Below, piece after piece: positions 1 to 8,988 of a DNA stretch of 44,103 nucleotides. The DNA is from Pseudomonas sp. BN102 (GTDB lineage: Bacteria; Pseudomonadota; Gammaproteobacteria; Pseudomonadales; Pseudomonadaceae), in NCBI RefSeq assembly GCF_029871245.1, contig NZ_SSON01000024.1, positions 1 through 44,103 on the forward strand. Reading direction: 5' to 3'. Numbering within the stretch: the first letter of the stretch is position 1; each line of letters opens with the position of its first letter. The notes under the pieces were generated by a model. The model worked only from the letters and a program-made list of their open reading frames with translations. It was not told the DNA's origin and did not search any database. The translations under genes were made by a program, and so were the position numbers.

Positions 1-653
1 CAGAGCACGCAGGTGTCAGCCAGGGTGGCCATGATCGCCAGCAGCGCATCGAGGCGGGCGTTCTGCTCACCAGCCCCAGCCGCGCGGCTGCGCGCTAGTT
101 GCGGCAGGCCGTGGGCGATCACCGCAGGGAAGCCGAGCTGGGCTTCTTCCCGAGCGCCCCGGGCGCCATAGCGGCGAGCGACCTGGGCGCCGTGGCTATC
201 GCTGGGCGGCACCGCACGATCATGGATCAGGGCGATGCGTGCCGCGCGCAGGGCGATGGCCTGGGCATCGTCGCTCTCCGGCTCGAGGGCCACGGCCGCG
301 ACCAGCAGGCCCAGGGCCCAGATGGCGCCGCGATGGGTATTCACCCCGCCGGTTGTGGCCAGCATCGCCGCTTCTCCTTCGCGGCCGATGCGGCCCAGGG
401 CTTCGCGCAGGGGCTGGCCGACTTCGCCATGCTCCAGCGCCGCCTCGGCCATCTGCTTGAAGCACGGCCAGAGGGACAGCGCCGAGGCGTGCATCAGGCC
501 CAGGTGCAGGTCACGGTGGGCGCCGCTGCCGCGCCGGTCCACCAGGGCCGGCTTGGGCGAAAGGTCGGCTTCGTCGATCAGGGCGTCCACCGCCAGGTCC
601 GCCAGCCGGTCGGCGAGCGGCAGGTCGGCATTGCGTGCAATCAGTGCGCTCAT
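1..653 (-). CDS. mdcB: MdcB, triphosphoribosyl-dephospho-CoA synthase, 3' end missing
   Basis: The first roughly 217 residues of a protein that runs off the left edge. In this family the enzyme builds 2'-(5''-triphosphoribosyl)-3'-dephospho-CoA, the precursor of the prosthetic group carried by the malonate decarboxylase acyl carrier protein. I translated this frame directly: it begins [20 protein letters not shown] and contains the conserved stretches [17 protein letters not shown] and [16 protein letters not shown], typical of the CitG/MdcB family. The ATG overlaps the mdcA stop codon by one base (TGATG), so the two genes are translationally coupled. The gene is cut by the window, not broken. 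Identity is firm from both motifs and position. Confidence 0.93.
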   Translation of the reverse strand, partial: MSALIARNADLPLADRLADLAVDALIDEADLSPKPALVDRRGSGAHRDLHLGLMHASALSLWPCFKQMAEAALEHGEVGQPLREALGRIGREGEAAMLATTGGVNTHRGAIWALGLLVAAVALEPESDDAQAIALRAARIALIHDRAVPPSDSHGAQVARRYGARGAREEAQLGFPAVIAHGLPQLARSRAAGAGEQNARLDALLAIMATLADTCVL

Positions 654-2314
654 CACCAACTCCTGAATCGGGCCGGGGGGTTGTAAAGGCCGCCGGACCA
701 CTCCACCAGTTCGGCGATACTTTTCGCCGCCAGCAGTTCCCGCGTGGCTTGTGTACGGCGGATGCCGAGGTCTTCCGGCAATGCGATCAGCCCTTCGCGG
801 CGCATGCGCAGGGTGTCTTTCGGGTCGTGGCGCAGGCCTATGGCGGTGACGCCGGCGACGGCGGCGATCATCGCGCGGCGCTCTTCGAGGCTGCGCGCCT
901 TGTACAGGTAGGCGATGCCTTCCTCGGTGAGCAGGTGGGTGACGTCGTCGCCATAGATCATCACCGGCGCCAGGGGCATGCCGGCCTTCTTCGCCACCTC
1001 GACGGCGTCGAGGGTCTCGACGAAGGTGGGTTTGCCGCCTTCCTGGAAGGTCTCGACCATCTGCACCACCAGCTTCTTGCCGCGTTCGAGCATGGTCACC
1101 GGCTCGGTCATATCGAGCCAGGCGGGTGTGGCGTGGCGGCGGCCGCGCGGGTCATGGCCCATGTTCGGCGCACCGCCGAAACCGGCCAGGCGCCCCCGGG
1201 TGACGGTGGAGGAATGGCCGTCGCCGTCCACCTGCAGGGTGGCGCCGATGAACAGGTCCACCGCGTATTGCCCGGCGAGCTGGCACATCATGCGGTTGGA
1301 ACGCATGGAGCCGTCGCGGCCGGTGAAGAACACGTCCGGGCGCTGGGCGATGTAGTCCTCCATGCCCAGCTCGGTGCCGAAGCAGTGCACGCTCTCCACC
1401 CAACCGGTCTCGATGGCGGGGATCAGGGTCGGGTGGGGGTTGAGGGTCCAGTTGCGGCAGATCTTGCCCTTCAGGCCGAGGGATTCGCCGTAGGTGGGCA
1501 GGATCAGCTCGATGGCGGCGGTGTTGAAGCCGATGCCGTGGTTGAGCGACTGGACGTTGTGTTTCTCGTAGATGCCACGGATCGCCATCATCGCCATCAG
1601 CACGTGCACCGGCTTGATGTGGCGCGGGTCGCGAGTGAACAGCGGCTCGATGTAGAAGGGCTTGTCGGCGACCACCACGAAGTCGACCCAGGACGCGGGG
1701 ATGTCCACTCGCGGCAGGTCGCGCACATCGTCCACCAGCTGGTTGACCTGGACGATGACGATGCCGTCGCTGAAGGCGGTGGGCTCCACCAGGGCCGGGG
1801 TGTCCTCGGTGCTCGGGCCGGTGTAGATGTTGCCTTCGCGGTCGGCCATGAAGCCGGCCACCAGGGCGACGTTGGGGATCAGGTCCACCAGCAGGCGCGA
1901 GTAGAGCTCGATGTAGGTGTGGATGGCGCCCACTTCCAGCAGGCCGTCTTCCAGCAGTTGGCCAATGCGCAGGCTCTGCGGGCCGGCGAAGGAGAAGTCG
2001 AGCTTGCGGGCGATGCCCCGCTCGTAGAGGTCGAGATGCTCGGCGCGGCTGACGCTGGGCATGATCATGTGCAGATCGTGCAGGCGGCCGGGGTCGGCCT
2101 TGGCCAGGGAGCGGGAGAGGAAATCCGCCTGCTTCTGGTTATTGCCTTCGAGCACCACGCGGTCGCCGGGGGCGATCAGCGCTTCCAGGGCATCGACTAT
2201 CCGCTCGCTGGGCAGGACCGCGCCATCGGCGAGGTTGCGCACCTGGTCGAGACGGCGCTGCTTTTCGGCGCGCCGACGCGACCACTGCGGCGGGGGAGAG
2301 GGTCTTGTTGTCAT
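653..2314 (-). CDS. mdcA: MdcA, malonate decarboxylase alpha subunit
   Basis: Full-length 553-residue alpha subunit of biotin-independent malonate decarboxylase. In the known pathway MdcA is the acyl carrier protein transferase: it exchanges the acetyl group on the ACP prosthetic group for malonate, giving malonyl-S-ACP and acetate. Malonyl-S-ACP is then decarboxylated by MdcD/MdcE. The sequence has the CoA-transferase-like layout, with recognisable segments such as [20 protein letters not shown] near residue 50 and [20 protein letters not shown] near residue 380. Start ATG 2314 is preceded by GGAG at a normal distance. It is the first gene of the visible operon, followed by mdcB. The control region would lie at 2315-2430; no regulator gene is in the window. 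Confidence 0.96.
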   Translation of the reverse strand: MTTRPSPPPQWSRRRAEKQRRLDQVRNLADGAVLPSERIVDALEALIAPGDRVVLEGNNQKQADFLSRSLAKADPGRLHDLHMIMPSVSRAEHLDLYERGIARKLDFSFAGPQSLRIGQLLEDGLLEVGAIHTYIELYSRLLVDLIPNVALVAGFMADREGNIYTGPSTEDTPALVEPTAFSDGIVIVQVNQLVDDVRDLPRVDIPASWVDFVVVADKPFYIEPLFTRDPRHIKPVHVLMAMMAIRGIYEKHNVQSLNHGIGFNTAAIELILPTYGESLGLKGKICRNWTLNPHPTLIPAIETGWVESVHCFGTELGMEDYIAQRPDVFFTGRDGSMRSNRMMCQLAGQYAVDLFIGATLQVDGDGHSSTVTRGRLAGFGGAPNMGHDPRGRRHATPAWLDMTEPVTMLERGKKLVVQMVETFQEGGKPTFVETLDAVEVAKKAGMPLAPVMIYGDDVTHLLTEEGIAYLYKARSLEERRAMIAAVAGVTAIGLRHDPKDTLRMRREGLIALPEDLGIRRTQATRELLAAKSIAELVEWSGGLYNPPARFRSW

Positions 2315-2430
2315 GGTGGCTCCACGAGGTCCGCTGTCGTGGGGGCCACATTAGGAGTCCGGGCGGTGGGGCATCAATCAAGCCCGGTAAGGGATCGTTA
2401 CGGCAAGGTTAATGATCGTCGATCCGAGCT

Positions 2431-2525
2431 TTTCGTAGGTTGGGCTGAGCCCGCGAAGCCCAACACTCGGTGTAACGGGAAACCCCAGCGTTGGGCCTCG
2501 CTGCGCTCGGCACCAACCTACGAAA
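2431..2525. repeat. Interspersed palindromic repeat, family A (copy 1)
   Basis: A 95-bp element bounded by a perfect 13-bp inverted repeat, TTTCGTAGGTTGG and CCAACCTACGAAA. Inside is a second pair, TTGGGCTGAGC and GCGAAGCCCAAC. Related copies lie at 20694-20800, 23401-23483 and 27362-27441. With family B it fills most of the mdcA / receptor gap (2315-2647), where no gene is seen. Confidence 0.9.
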
Positions 2526-2544
2526 GCAGACGTAGCGAAATCCT

Positions 2545-2625
2545 GGGTGGATCACGCTCCACCGACCCACCATCGGAACCAGGCCGCACGCCGCTGGTGG
2601 ATATGAAAAGCGATATCCACTCTAC
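2545..2625. repeat. Interspersed palindromic repeat, family B (copy 1)
   Basis: An element that starts GGGTGGATCACGCTCCACCG and ends ATATCCACTCTACG, with internal complementary blocks (GGTGGATAT / ATATCCAC). A close copy lies at 17736-17819. It sits just after the family A element in the gap downstream of the receptor gene. No coding potential. Confidence 0.85.
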
Positions 2626-2647
2626 GAAAAACACGCTCCCAACGCGG

Positions 2648-5074
2648 TCAGAACTCCAGCGTCGTCGACAACTGCACCTGCCGCGGATCGCCAATGGACA
2701 CGTTGAGGTTGTTCACCGCCGAGCTGTAGTAGGTCTTGTCGAACAGGTTCTTCACGTTCAGCTGGAGCTTGAGGCGGTTGTCCCCCAGCGGCGTCTCGTA
2801 GCTGGCGAAGGCGTCGGCCACGGTGTAGTGCTCCAGGTCGAAGGTGTTTTCCGCATCCCCGGCGCGCTTGCCCACGTAGCGCGCGCCAAGGCCGGCGCGC
2901 AGCCGGTCGCCGTCGAACAGCGGGCCGAAGTCGTACACCGCCGACAGCGAGCCGGTGTGGCGCGCGACGTTCTGCAGGCGGTTGCCTTCCAGCAGCGGGT
3001 CCTTGGTCACCTCGGCGTCGATGAAGGCGTAGCTGCCGATCAGGCTGAGGTCATCGGTGAGCTGACCGGCCAGGTCCAGCTCCAGGCCACGGGAACGTAC
3101 TTCGCCGGCCGTGCTGGCGACGGTCTCGCCGTTGAGGGTCTGGGTCACCAGCACGTTGGATTTGTCGATGTCGAACAGCGCCAGGGTGCCGGTGATGCGT
3201 CCCGGCAGGTCCAGCTTGGCGCCGATTTCCCAGGACTTGCCCTCCTCCGGATCGAGGCCGTTGATCGAGGCGCCGCCGGTGAGCGGGGCGATGGTGGAGT
3301 TGGGCTTGAAGGACTCGCTGTAGCCGCCGTACAGCGACAGCGTGTCGCTCAGCTTGTAGACCAGACCGACACGGGGCACCCAGGTCTGGCCGTCGATATC
3401 GGTGTTCGTCTGGAAGGGCCGGCCGCGCCCGGCGAGCTGGTCGTAGAGCTGGTAACGGGCGCCGGCGACGAAGATCCAGCGCTCGTCGAGGTGAATCGAA
3501 TCCTGGATGAAGGCCGACTGGGTTTCGATGCGGTCGGTCTGGTCGCTGTCGCTGGCCACCACGGTGGTGGGCACCGGCACCTGGCCGTAGACCGGGTTGT
3601 TGTAGTCGAGCCGCTGGCGGGTGCTCTGGCGGATCAGGTCCTCGCGGAAGAACTTGCGGTACTCGTGGTCCACGCCCATCAGCAGGTCGTGCTGCATGCT
3701 GCCGAGCTGAATCTTGCCGTCCAGGTCGAGGGTGGCGAAATGCTCGGTGCTGACCGCGCCACGGGTGCCGTCGAGGCGGCGGCCCACAGTACCACTGCTG
3801 GTGTCGATACTGGTCACGCGGGCCTGGAAGTCGTCGTAGGTGTCGCGGTTGTAGCTGTAGGCGAAATGCGCCCTCCAGTCTTCGCTGAGCTGGTGGGATA
3901 GGTCGAAGATGGTCAGGTCGGAACGGCCCTCGGTGATGTTGTAGGGCTCGTCCAGACGGCGTTCGGCGGGGATGTTCAGCGGCTTGTTGGTGCGCGGGTC
4001 GATCACCGTGCCGCGGTCGAAGGGCACGCTGTACTCGCGATGCTCGTAGCTGAGGTTGATGGTGGTGTCCTCGCCGAACCAGGCGAAGGACGGCGCAATG
4101 GTCTTCTCGCGGCTGTGGCCGAAGTTGCGCCAGTAGTCGGCATCGTCGTAATCGGCGATCAGCCGATAGGCCAGGCCGGTCTCGCCCAGCGAACCGGTGG
4201 TGTCGAGGGTGCCGCCGCTGCCGTTCTTGCCATCGCCGTAGGTGGAGGCGCGGCCGGTAATGGCGTGGTAGGACGCAAGCTGCGGCTTCTTGCTGATGAC
4301 GTTGATCACCCCGCCCGGATCGAGGATGCCGTAGAGCATCGAGGCCGGGCCTTTGAGCACCTCCACGCGGTCGGCGGTGGCGGTGAAGTTGCGGCCCTGG
4401 ATGGTGCGCATGCCGTCGCGCAGGATGGAGCCGTCGCGGTTGTCGCCGAAGCCACGCTTGGTCACCGCATCCATCGTGCTGCCGAGGGTGTTGCCCTGGG
4501 TGATGCCGCTGACGTTGTAGAGCGCATCGTCGAGGTACTGCGGCTGCTGGTCCTGCAGCACCTGGCCCGGTACGACGGCTATGGCCTGGGGAATTTCCAG
4601 CAGCGGCGCCTCGGAACGCATGATCGAGGTGGTTGGCGGCGGCTGGTAGCTCTCCGCCTGGGCCAGCCGCGAGTCGATGTTCACCGCGTCCAGCTTCATT
4701 GCCCCGTCATTGCCGAGGGGCTCCAGGGTCAGGGTGCCGGCACCGGCCTGACGCCAGGTGAAGCCGGAGCCGGCGAGCAGTTTGCCGAGCGCCTCGTCGG
4801 CGCTCATGCGGCCGTTCACCGCCGGCGCATTGAAGCCGTAAGGCGCTTCATCGGTGTAGACCACGCTGAGGCCGGTGACACGGCTGAAGGCATTCAGCGC
4901 CTGGGGCAGTGGCTGGGCGGGAATGGCGAAATCATAGGCCGTGGCGGCGGCCTGAGCCCCCGCGGCGCCTGCCGCACCGACCGCAAGCGGCAGCAAGGCG
5001 CCGGCCCACAGCAGCGAGGCCATCCCCAGGCCCCTGAACCCACCAGCCTGCACCCGCGTTGTCCTGTACTTCAT
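2648..5074 (-). CDS. TonB-dependent siderophore receptor with STN signalling domain
   Basis: An 808-residue outer-membrane receptor of the FpvA/FecA transducer class. A signal peptide (about residues 1-42) is followed by an STN domain (about 45-120; YDFAIPAQPLPQALNAFSRV), then plug and 22-strand barrel, ending in the usual terminal Phe (QLSTTLEF). The STN domain is the part that, in known systems, touches the FecR-type anti-sigma protein when ligand binds. The genes directly upstream encode exactly such a pair, so this is probably a Fe-siderophore (or xenosiderophore) receptor under cell-surface signalling control. I chose ATG 5074 because it gives a proper signal peptide; the frame stays open further upstream. 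The ligand cannot be read from sequence. A 251-bp gap with a palindromic repeat separates it from fecR. Confidence 0.93.
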   Translation of the reverse strand: MKYRTTRVQAGGFRGLGMASLLWAGALLPLAVGAAGAAGAQAAATAYDFAIPAQPLPQALNAFSRVTGLSVVYTDEAPYGFNAPAVNGRMSADEALGKLLAGSGFTWRQAGAGTLTLEPLGNDGAMKLDAVNIDSRLAQAESYQPPPTTSIMRSEAPLLEIPQAIAVVPGQVLQDQQPQYLDDALYNVSGITQGNTLGSTMDAVTKRGFGDNRDGSILRDGMRTIQGRNFTATADRVEVLKGPASMLYGILDPGGVINVISKKPQLASYHAITGRASTYGDGKNGSGGTLDTTGSLGETGLAYRLIADYDDADYWRNFGHSREKTIAPSFAWFGEDTTINLSYEHREYSVPFDRGTVIDPRTNKPLNIPAERRLDEPYNITEGRSDLTIFDLSHQLSEDWRAHFAYSYNRDTYDDFQARVTSIDTSSGTVGRRLDGTRGAVSTEHFATLDLDGKIQLGSMQHDLLMGVDHEYRKFFREDLIRQSTRQRLDYNNPVYGQVPVPTTVVASDSDQTDRIETQSAFIQDSIHLDERWIFVAGARYQLYDQLAGRGRPFQTNTDIDGQTWVPRVGLVYKLSDTLSLYGGYSESFKPNSTIAPLTGGASINGLDPEEGKSWEIGAKLDLPGRITGTLALFDIDKSNVLVTQTLNGETVASTAGEVRSRGLELDLAGQLTDDLSLIGSYAFIDAEVTKDPLLEGNRLQNVARHTGSLSAVYDFGPLFDGDRLRAGLGARYVGKRAGDAENTFDLEHYTVADAFASYETPLGDNRLKLQLNVKNLFDKTYYSSAVNNLNVSIGDPRQVQLSTTLEF

Positions 5075-5197
5075 GAGGTCGTTCACCCTTGGCGTATTGG
5101 CTTCTCGTTTGCGAATAGATCGCATTACAAGCACTACACGGATGCCGCCATGGAGTACCTCAGTGGGGATGCGAAAAAATTGTGGAGGGCGCTCTCC

Positions 5198-5293
5198 TGT
5201 AGGGGCGAATTCATTCGCCAAGGGCGGCGCAGCGGCCCCTAAGATTCCAAGGGCAGACCTTCGGTCTGCTTGGCGAATGAGTTCGCCCCTACA
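5198..5293. repeat. Interspersed palindromic repeat, family C (full copy)
   Basis: A 96-bp hairpin element. The left arm at 5198-5222 (TGTAGGGGCGAATTCATTCG...) is complementary to the right arm at 5269-5293, with an inner GCAGACC-TTCG-GGTCTGC hairpin. It lies between fecR and the receptor gene, so a transcript crossing it would form a long stem. Other copies or halves lie at 7148-7171, 12714-12803 and 32567-32606. Confidence 0.9.
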
Positions 5294-5325
5294 AGGAAAA
5301 TCCACCCTCTGCACCGGCAGACGCC

Positions 5326-6330
5326 TCAGCGCAGGATCATCACCCGGCCCAGCAGCTCGTGCTGCTCGAAGCCCACCACCGCCTTGAGCGAGGCCAGCAC
5401 CGCCGACGGATCGTTGCTGGGGAAACTGCCGCTGATGCGCTTGCCGGCCAGGTCGCCGTTGAGCAGGACAATTCGGCCGGGGTAGTAGCGATCCAGCTCG
5501 GCCAGCACTTCGCCCAGGGGGATGCGGTAGAAGGTCAGGCGACCTTCGCGCCAGGACAGCTGCGTCTGTGCGTCGACTTTTTCCACTGCGCCAGCCTGGC
5601 CATCGGTAAAGGCAACCTGCTGGCCGGCGCCCAGCACCTGCTGCGCGCCGTTGGGCTGGGCGCGCACGCCTACCCTGCCCTGCTCCACCGTCACCCGCGC
5701 GCCAGCTTGGCGCAGACGCACTTCAAAACGGGTGCCGAGCACCCGAGCTTCGCCGCCATTCGCCGTCACCACGAAGGGCACCTGGCCCGGTGTGACCTTG
5801 AAGAACGCCGCGCCACGGCGCAGCTCCACCTGGCGCGCACGGCCACCGTAATGCACGGCCACGGCGCTATCGGCATCCAGGGTGAGCACCGAACCATCGG
5901 CCAGGACGACGTCACGCACCTCGCCCGGCGCCGACACATGGTCGGCCCCCAGGTCATCGAGCAGGTTCTGCGGCTGCCAGCCGCCCACCCAGATCACCAG
6001 CAGCAGGCTGGCGGCCATGGCGAGCGCAGCACTCCAGCGGCCGATGCGACGGCGCGGCGCGGTGTCCATGCGCGCCAGCAGCGCGTCCAGCCCGGCGGCT
6101 TCTTCCTCGGCCAGGCGCGCGGCGCCGGGCTGGGTCAGGCGCCAGAGGTCCTGGGCGCGGGTGTAGGCATCCACATGCTCCGGGGCGGCATAGAGCCAGG
6201 CCTCGAACTCGCGGCGCAGGGCCGGCTCCGGCTCGCCCTGCAGGCGCCCGAGCCAGAGCCAGGCGACCTGGTCGAGGTCGGACTCGTGGTCAGCGTCGAC
6301 GGCGCGCAATGGCGTTTGCTTGAGGCTCAT
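5326..6330 (-). CDS. FecR-type anti-sigma factor / transmembrane signal transducer
   Basis: A 334-residue inner-membrane regulator. The N-terminal cytoplasmic part (about 1-90) has the FecR_N pattern, with AWLYAAPEHVDAYTRAQDLW and conserved Trp residues. One membrane segment lies near 105-120 (ALAMAASLLLVIWVGGW). The periplasmic FecR domain follows (about 135-235), then an STN-like/secretin-type C-terminus with ISGSFPSNDPSAVLASLKAV. In the Fec and Fpv paradigm such proteins hold the ECF sigma factor inactive and release it when the loaded receptor is sensed. The ATG overlaps the sigma gene's stop codon by 4 bases, so the two are translationally coupled. The receptor gene follows downstream. 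Confidence 0.94.
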   Translation of the reverse strand: MSLKQTPLRAVDADHESDLDQVAWLWLGRLQGEPEPALRREFEAWLYAAPEHVDAYTRAQDLWRLTQPGAARLAEEEAAGLDALLARMDTAPRRRIGRWSAALAMAASLLLVIWVGGWQPQNLLDDLGADHVSAPGEVRDVVLADGSVLTLDADSAVAVHYGGRARQVELRRGAAFFKVTPGQVPFVVTANGGEARVLGTRFEVRLRQAGARVTVEQGRVGVRAQPNGAQQVLGAGQQVAFTDGQAGAVEKVDAQTQLSWREGRLTFYRIPLGEVLAELDRYYPGRIVLLNGDLAGKRISGSFPSNDPSAVLASLKAVVGFEQHELLGRVMILR

Positions 6331-6920
6331 GGCTTGGCGCTCCCGGTGTGGTGACGGGTCTGCGCGGCTTCGGCGAGGCTCGCTTTGCAGACATCCAGGG
6401 CGCGCATCATATGTTTTTCCACCCCGCTCTGGGTAAGGCCCATGGCGCGGGCGATCTCACCGTAGGTGCGGCCATGGATGCGATTGAGCAGGAAAATCTG
6501 CCGGGTCCGCTCCGGCAGCCCACGCAGTGCCGCCTCCACATGGCGCAGCTCGCTACCGGCTTGCAGCGCGGCTTCGGGCGACGACGGCTCGGCCAGTTGC
6601 TGCTCCGGCAACAGACCGCTCTCGGCGCGGCTGCGCGAGCCCTCGCTGCGCATGTGGTCGATGGCCATGTTGTGGGCACTGCGCAGCAGGTAGCTGCCCA
6701 GGTCTTCCACGGGAACCTGGGGACGGCGCCAGAAACGCAGGAACAACTCCTGCACCAGATCCGCCGCAGTAGCCCGACAGCCGACCCGGCGGCTCACCAG
6801 CAGCTCCATCTGCTGCCGGCGCGAGAGGAAGGTCCGCAGGAAATCCTCGCGGCGCGCGGGCTCGCCGGACGCGCAAGCGTCGCTCGACGGGGCATCGGCC
6901 GGGGCTGGAAGGTCGGACAT
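6327..6920 (-). CDS. ECF sigma factor, FecI-like iron-starvation subgroup
   Basis: A 197-residue RNA polymerase sigma factor with sigma70 region 2 (about residues 35-100; LVQELFLRFWRRP, then YLLRSAHNMAIDHMRSE for -10 recognition). Region 4 follows (about 125-180; LPERTRQIFLLNRIHGRTYG and the helix-turn-helix ARAMGLTQSGVEKHMMRALD). It is followed by a coupled FecR and then an STN-containing receptor, the standard three-gene cell-surface signalling order. A Fur-box-like palindrome lies 44 bp upstream of the ATG, so iron repression of the sigma factor is the likely entry control. The N-terminal 25 residues are low-complexity and not conserved in type. Confidence 0.94.
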   Translation of the reverse strand: MSDLPAPADAPSSDACASGEPARREDFLRTFLSRRQQMELLVSRRVGCRATAADLVQELFLRFWRRPQVPVEDLGSYLLRSAHNMAIDHMRSEGSRSRAESGLLPEQQLAEPSSPEAALQAGSELRHVEAALRGLPERTRQIFLLNRIHGRTYGEIARAMGLTQSGVEKHMMRALDVCKASLAEAAQTRHHTGSAKP

Positions 6921-6963
6921 GGCGGCTGGCGCGCGAGCGCCTCGGACTTGGAAGGCAGCAGAT

Positions 6964-6976
6964 GATAATGCTTATC
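6964..6976 (-). promoter_or_regulatory. Fur-box-like operator upstream of the ECF sigma gene
   Basis: Read on the gene's strand the core is GATAAGCATTATC: hexamer GATAAG, one spacer base, then ATTATC. This is the 6-1-6 inverted hexamer arrangement of Fur sites with one mismatch. It is centred about 50 bp upstream of the sigma start codon, where it could block the promoter. The rest of this gap (6921-7241) holds half a family C repeat and nothing coding that I can support. Confidence 0.65.
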
Positions 6977-7147
6977 AAATAGACATGCATAGCGGCAGCC
7001 ATGAGCGGGCGGGCGAGCGTGGCCACTGAGTGGTGGCGGCCTTCATCACCCTGTTCAAGAAAGCACTCGGCACGACTCCCACAAGATACTTCGCGACCAG
7101 CACGGGAAACGCCGTGAAGGGCCTGGAAGAATAATCCTCGCGGCGCG

Positions 7148-7171
7148 CTTGGCGAATGAATTCGCCCCTAC
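7148..7171. repeat. Half copy of repeat family C
   Basis: A 24-bp match to the right arm of the element at 5198-5293 (CTTGGCGAATGAATTCGCCC plus CTAC). No matching left arm is present, so this is a solo half-element in the gap between the sigma gene and exbD. Confidence 0.75.
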
Positions 7172-7241
7172 GGGGCAAGGCCCCGCACGTCCGAATAAAA
7201 ATGCCGCCTCCCCCCTGCCTGAAGGGAGGCAGCCAAGCCTT

Positions 7242-7724
7242 TCAGCGGGCGGTGATGGCCGCCAGCCTGGTGATTCCGGCCCGTTCAATGGAGGCCATGG
7301 CGCGGGCTACCACGTCGTAGTCCACCTGGCGATCGGCCTGCAGTTGCACGCGCAGCTCGGGGTCCTTGGCGTTGTCCGCTGCCAAGTTGCCCTGGACCAG
7401 ATCGGGCTGGAATTCACCCTTGTCGATGTACAGCTTGCCGGTGCCGTCGATGCTTCCTACGTGCGGGTCCTTCTGCTCGGTCTTCGGCAGACTGATGGGG
7501 ATGGCATCGGTCAGCAGCGGCGCGGTGATGATGAACACCACCAGCAGCAACAGCAGCACTTCCACCACCCGGCCAGCGCCGGACTCGCTGCCAGCGCTGA
7601 GGTCGGGCCGGGTGATGTGAACGGATTCGGGCTGCGGCGCGGCGGCCTGGGGGAAAACGCCAGGCAATCCGATCAGCAGGGGGGAGGCGAGCGTCCCGAG
7701 GAACTGGTTGAGCAGGGTCTTCAT
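7242..7724 (-). CDS. ExbD/TolR family protein, atypical and without a partner ExbB
   Basis: A 160-residue protein of the ExbD/TolR proton-channel family. The single membrane segment (about residues 52-70) reads GRVVEVLLLLLVVFIITAPL and is followed by the usual periplasmic domain. It ends with the family pattern QADRQVDYDVVARAMASIER then GITRLAAIT. In typical family members the segment starts N-x-TP-x-x-DV and the Asp carries protons. Here the Asp position is Glu and the NVTP-like lead is absent. About 50 extra N-terminal residues precede the membrane segment. No exbB or tonB gene is adjacent. It lies upstream of a sigma/FecR/receptor set on the same strand, so a role in energising that receptor is possible but unproven. 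Confidence 0.82.
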   Translation of the reverse strand: MKTLLNQFLGTLASPLLIGLPGVFPQAAAPQPESVHITRPDLSAGSESGAGRVVEVLLLLLVVFIITAPLLTDAIPISLPKTEQKDPHVGSIDGTGKLYIDKGEFQPDLVQGNLAADNAKDPELRVQLQADRQVDYDVVARAMASIERAGITRLAAITAR

Positions 7725-7879
7725 GATGGGCGCGCTCCTTGGCAGGTCGCCACCGGCAGAAGCCGGCGCGGTGAAGCGAAGTTAGGCGCGATCCGATAGA
7801 TCTAACAAATATTAAAAATTCATTTTTTAGTAACTATTTGTCCTAAGCGAGAGGCCGCGCGGCCTGCAGTGGACCAGGC

Positions 7880-7918
7880 AGGGTGCAGATAAAAAAAGCG
7901 CCGGCGACCTTGCACCCT
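7880..7918 (-). terminator. Possible terminator of the diguanylate cyclase gene
   Basis: Just past the stop codon on the minus strand there is a GC-rich self-complementary stretch (CGCCGGCG) followed by seven T. All of this sits inside an outer AGGGTGCA / TGCACCCT stem. The shape is not a classical stem-loop, so the call is weak. Confidence 0.3.
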
Positions 7919-7941
7919 CTGGTCGGCGTGCGCGCAAGGAC

Positions 7942-8913
7942 TCAGTCGGCCAACACGATCTGGTTCTTGCCGCCGCGCTTGGCCTGGTACATGGCCGCAT
8001 CGGCGCGGGCATAGAGGCTGTCGAGGTTGCCGTCGTCGCGCAGGTTGGCCAGGCCCTGGCTGACGGTGACGCCGAAGCTCTTGCCGTCGACGGTGAAGCC
8101 CATCCGCTGCACTTCCCGCTGCAAGCGTTCGGCGATCTGCCAGGCCAGTTCCGGCGGACAACCGGGCAGGACGGCGGCGAATTCCTCGCCGCCGATGCGG
8201 CCGAACAGGTCACCCCGGCGCAGGGTATTGGCGCCACACTGGGCGATGCGCTGCAGCACCTGGTCGCCTATCTGGTGGCCGTGGGTGTCGTTGATCTTCT
8301 TGAAGTCATCGACGTCCAGCAGGATGAACGCCAGCGGGCTGCCGAACTGCACGGAGTGGTCGAATTCGCGCTGGGCGCATTCGAAGAAGTGGCGACGGTT
8401 GCTGCTCTTGGTCAGCACGTCGGTGGTGGCCAGGCGGTGCAGTTCGCCTTCCAGCTGCTTTTTCTCGGTGATGTCTTCGGCGATGCCGACCACTATCGTC
8501 GGCTGTCCCGCGTCGCCCTTCTGGCTGACGAAGCATTTGTCGCTGATCCAGCGCAGCTGGCCGTCGGCGCGAATGATGCGGTACTCGCGGGCCTCGATGG
8601 CCCCCTTCTCCAGCACATCGGCAAAGCTCTGGGCGGCGTAGTCCACGTCGTCGGGATAGATGCAGTTGCGCCACTCGCCGTAGTCCGCCAATAGCAGGGC
8701 GGCGGAGCGGCCGAACAGGCGCTCGTAGGCCGGGCTGACGTAGATGACCCGCTGGGCCTCCCAGTCGAAGGCCCAGAGCACGGCGTTCACACTGCCCAGC
8801 AGGCTGCTGAAGACAGCCTCGCGCTCGCGCAGGCGTTCCACTTCGCCGCGGCTGTGAAGCAGGGCGAGTGTCAGTTTTTCCAGTTCGCTTGGGGCTTCGA
8901 GGGAAGTTTCCAT
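7942..8913 (-). CDS. PAS-GGDEF diguanylate cyclase
   Basis: A 323-residue cytoplasmic protein. A short N-terminal coiled segment (about 10-35) leads to a PAS/PAC sensor (about 40-155; VIYVSPAYERLFGRSAALLL and IIRADGQLRWISDKCF) and a GGDEF domain (about 160-323). The active-site loop is GGEEF, compatible with synthesis of c-di-GMP. An RxxD inhibitory site (RRGD) lies five residues before it, so product feedback inhibition is expected. The usual D-LTGLxNRR motif reads DVLTKSSNRRHFF, a slightly unusual form. There is no membrane segment and no EAL domain. The PAS ligand is unknown. It stands alone, 75 bp after the export operon on the same strand. Confidence 0.93.
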   Translation of the reverse strand: METSLEAPSELEKLTLALLHSRGEVERLREREAVFSSLLGSVNAVLWAFDWEAQRVIYVSPAYERLFGRSAALLLADYGEWRNCIYPDDVDYAAQSFADVLEKGAIEAREYRIIRADGQLRWISDKCFVSQKGDAGQPTIVVGIAEDITEKKQLEGELHRLATTDVLTKSSNRRHFFECAQREFDHSVQFGSPLAFILLDVDDFKKINDTHGHQIGDQVLQRIAQCGANTLRRGDLFGRIGGEEFAAVLPGCPPELAWQIAERLQREVQRMGFTVDGKSFGVTVSQGLANLRDDGNLDSLYARADAAMYQAKRGGKNQIVLAD

Positions 8914-8988
8914 TCGGCCGCTACCTTCATAGGACCTGCCTTCGACAGATTAGGCAGGCAAAAGTGCGGCCGGCAATCGAGCCGACGG

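Noticed and set aside
635-3901. A 1088-codon open frame on the plus strand
   Set aside because: Antisense to mdcA and the receptor gene; its His/Gly/Val/Ala-rich, His-Gln-repeating composition is the mirror of GC-rich coding DNA.
5095-5150. A Fur-box-like or sigma-specific promoter upstream of the receptor gene
   Set aside because: The best alignment (around TGTAATGCGATCTATTCGC on the minus strand) matches only about ten of nineteen Fur consensus bases; not enough to call.
4040-5242. A 400-codon plus-strand frame
   Set aside because: Antisense to the receptor's signal peptide, STN and plug region; no ribosome site or motif.
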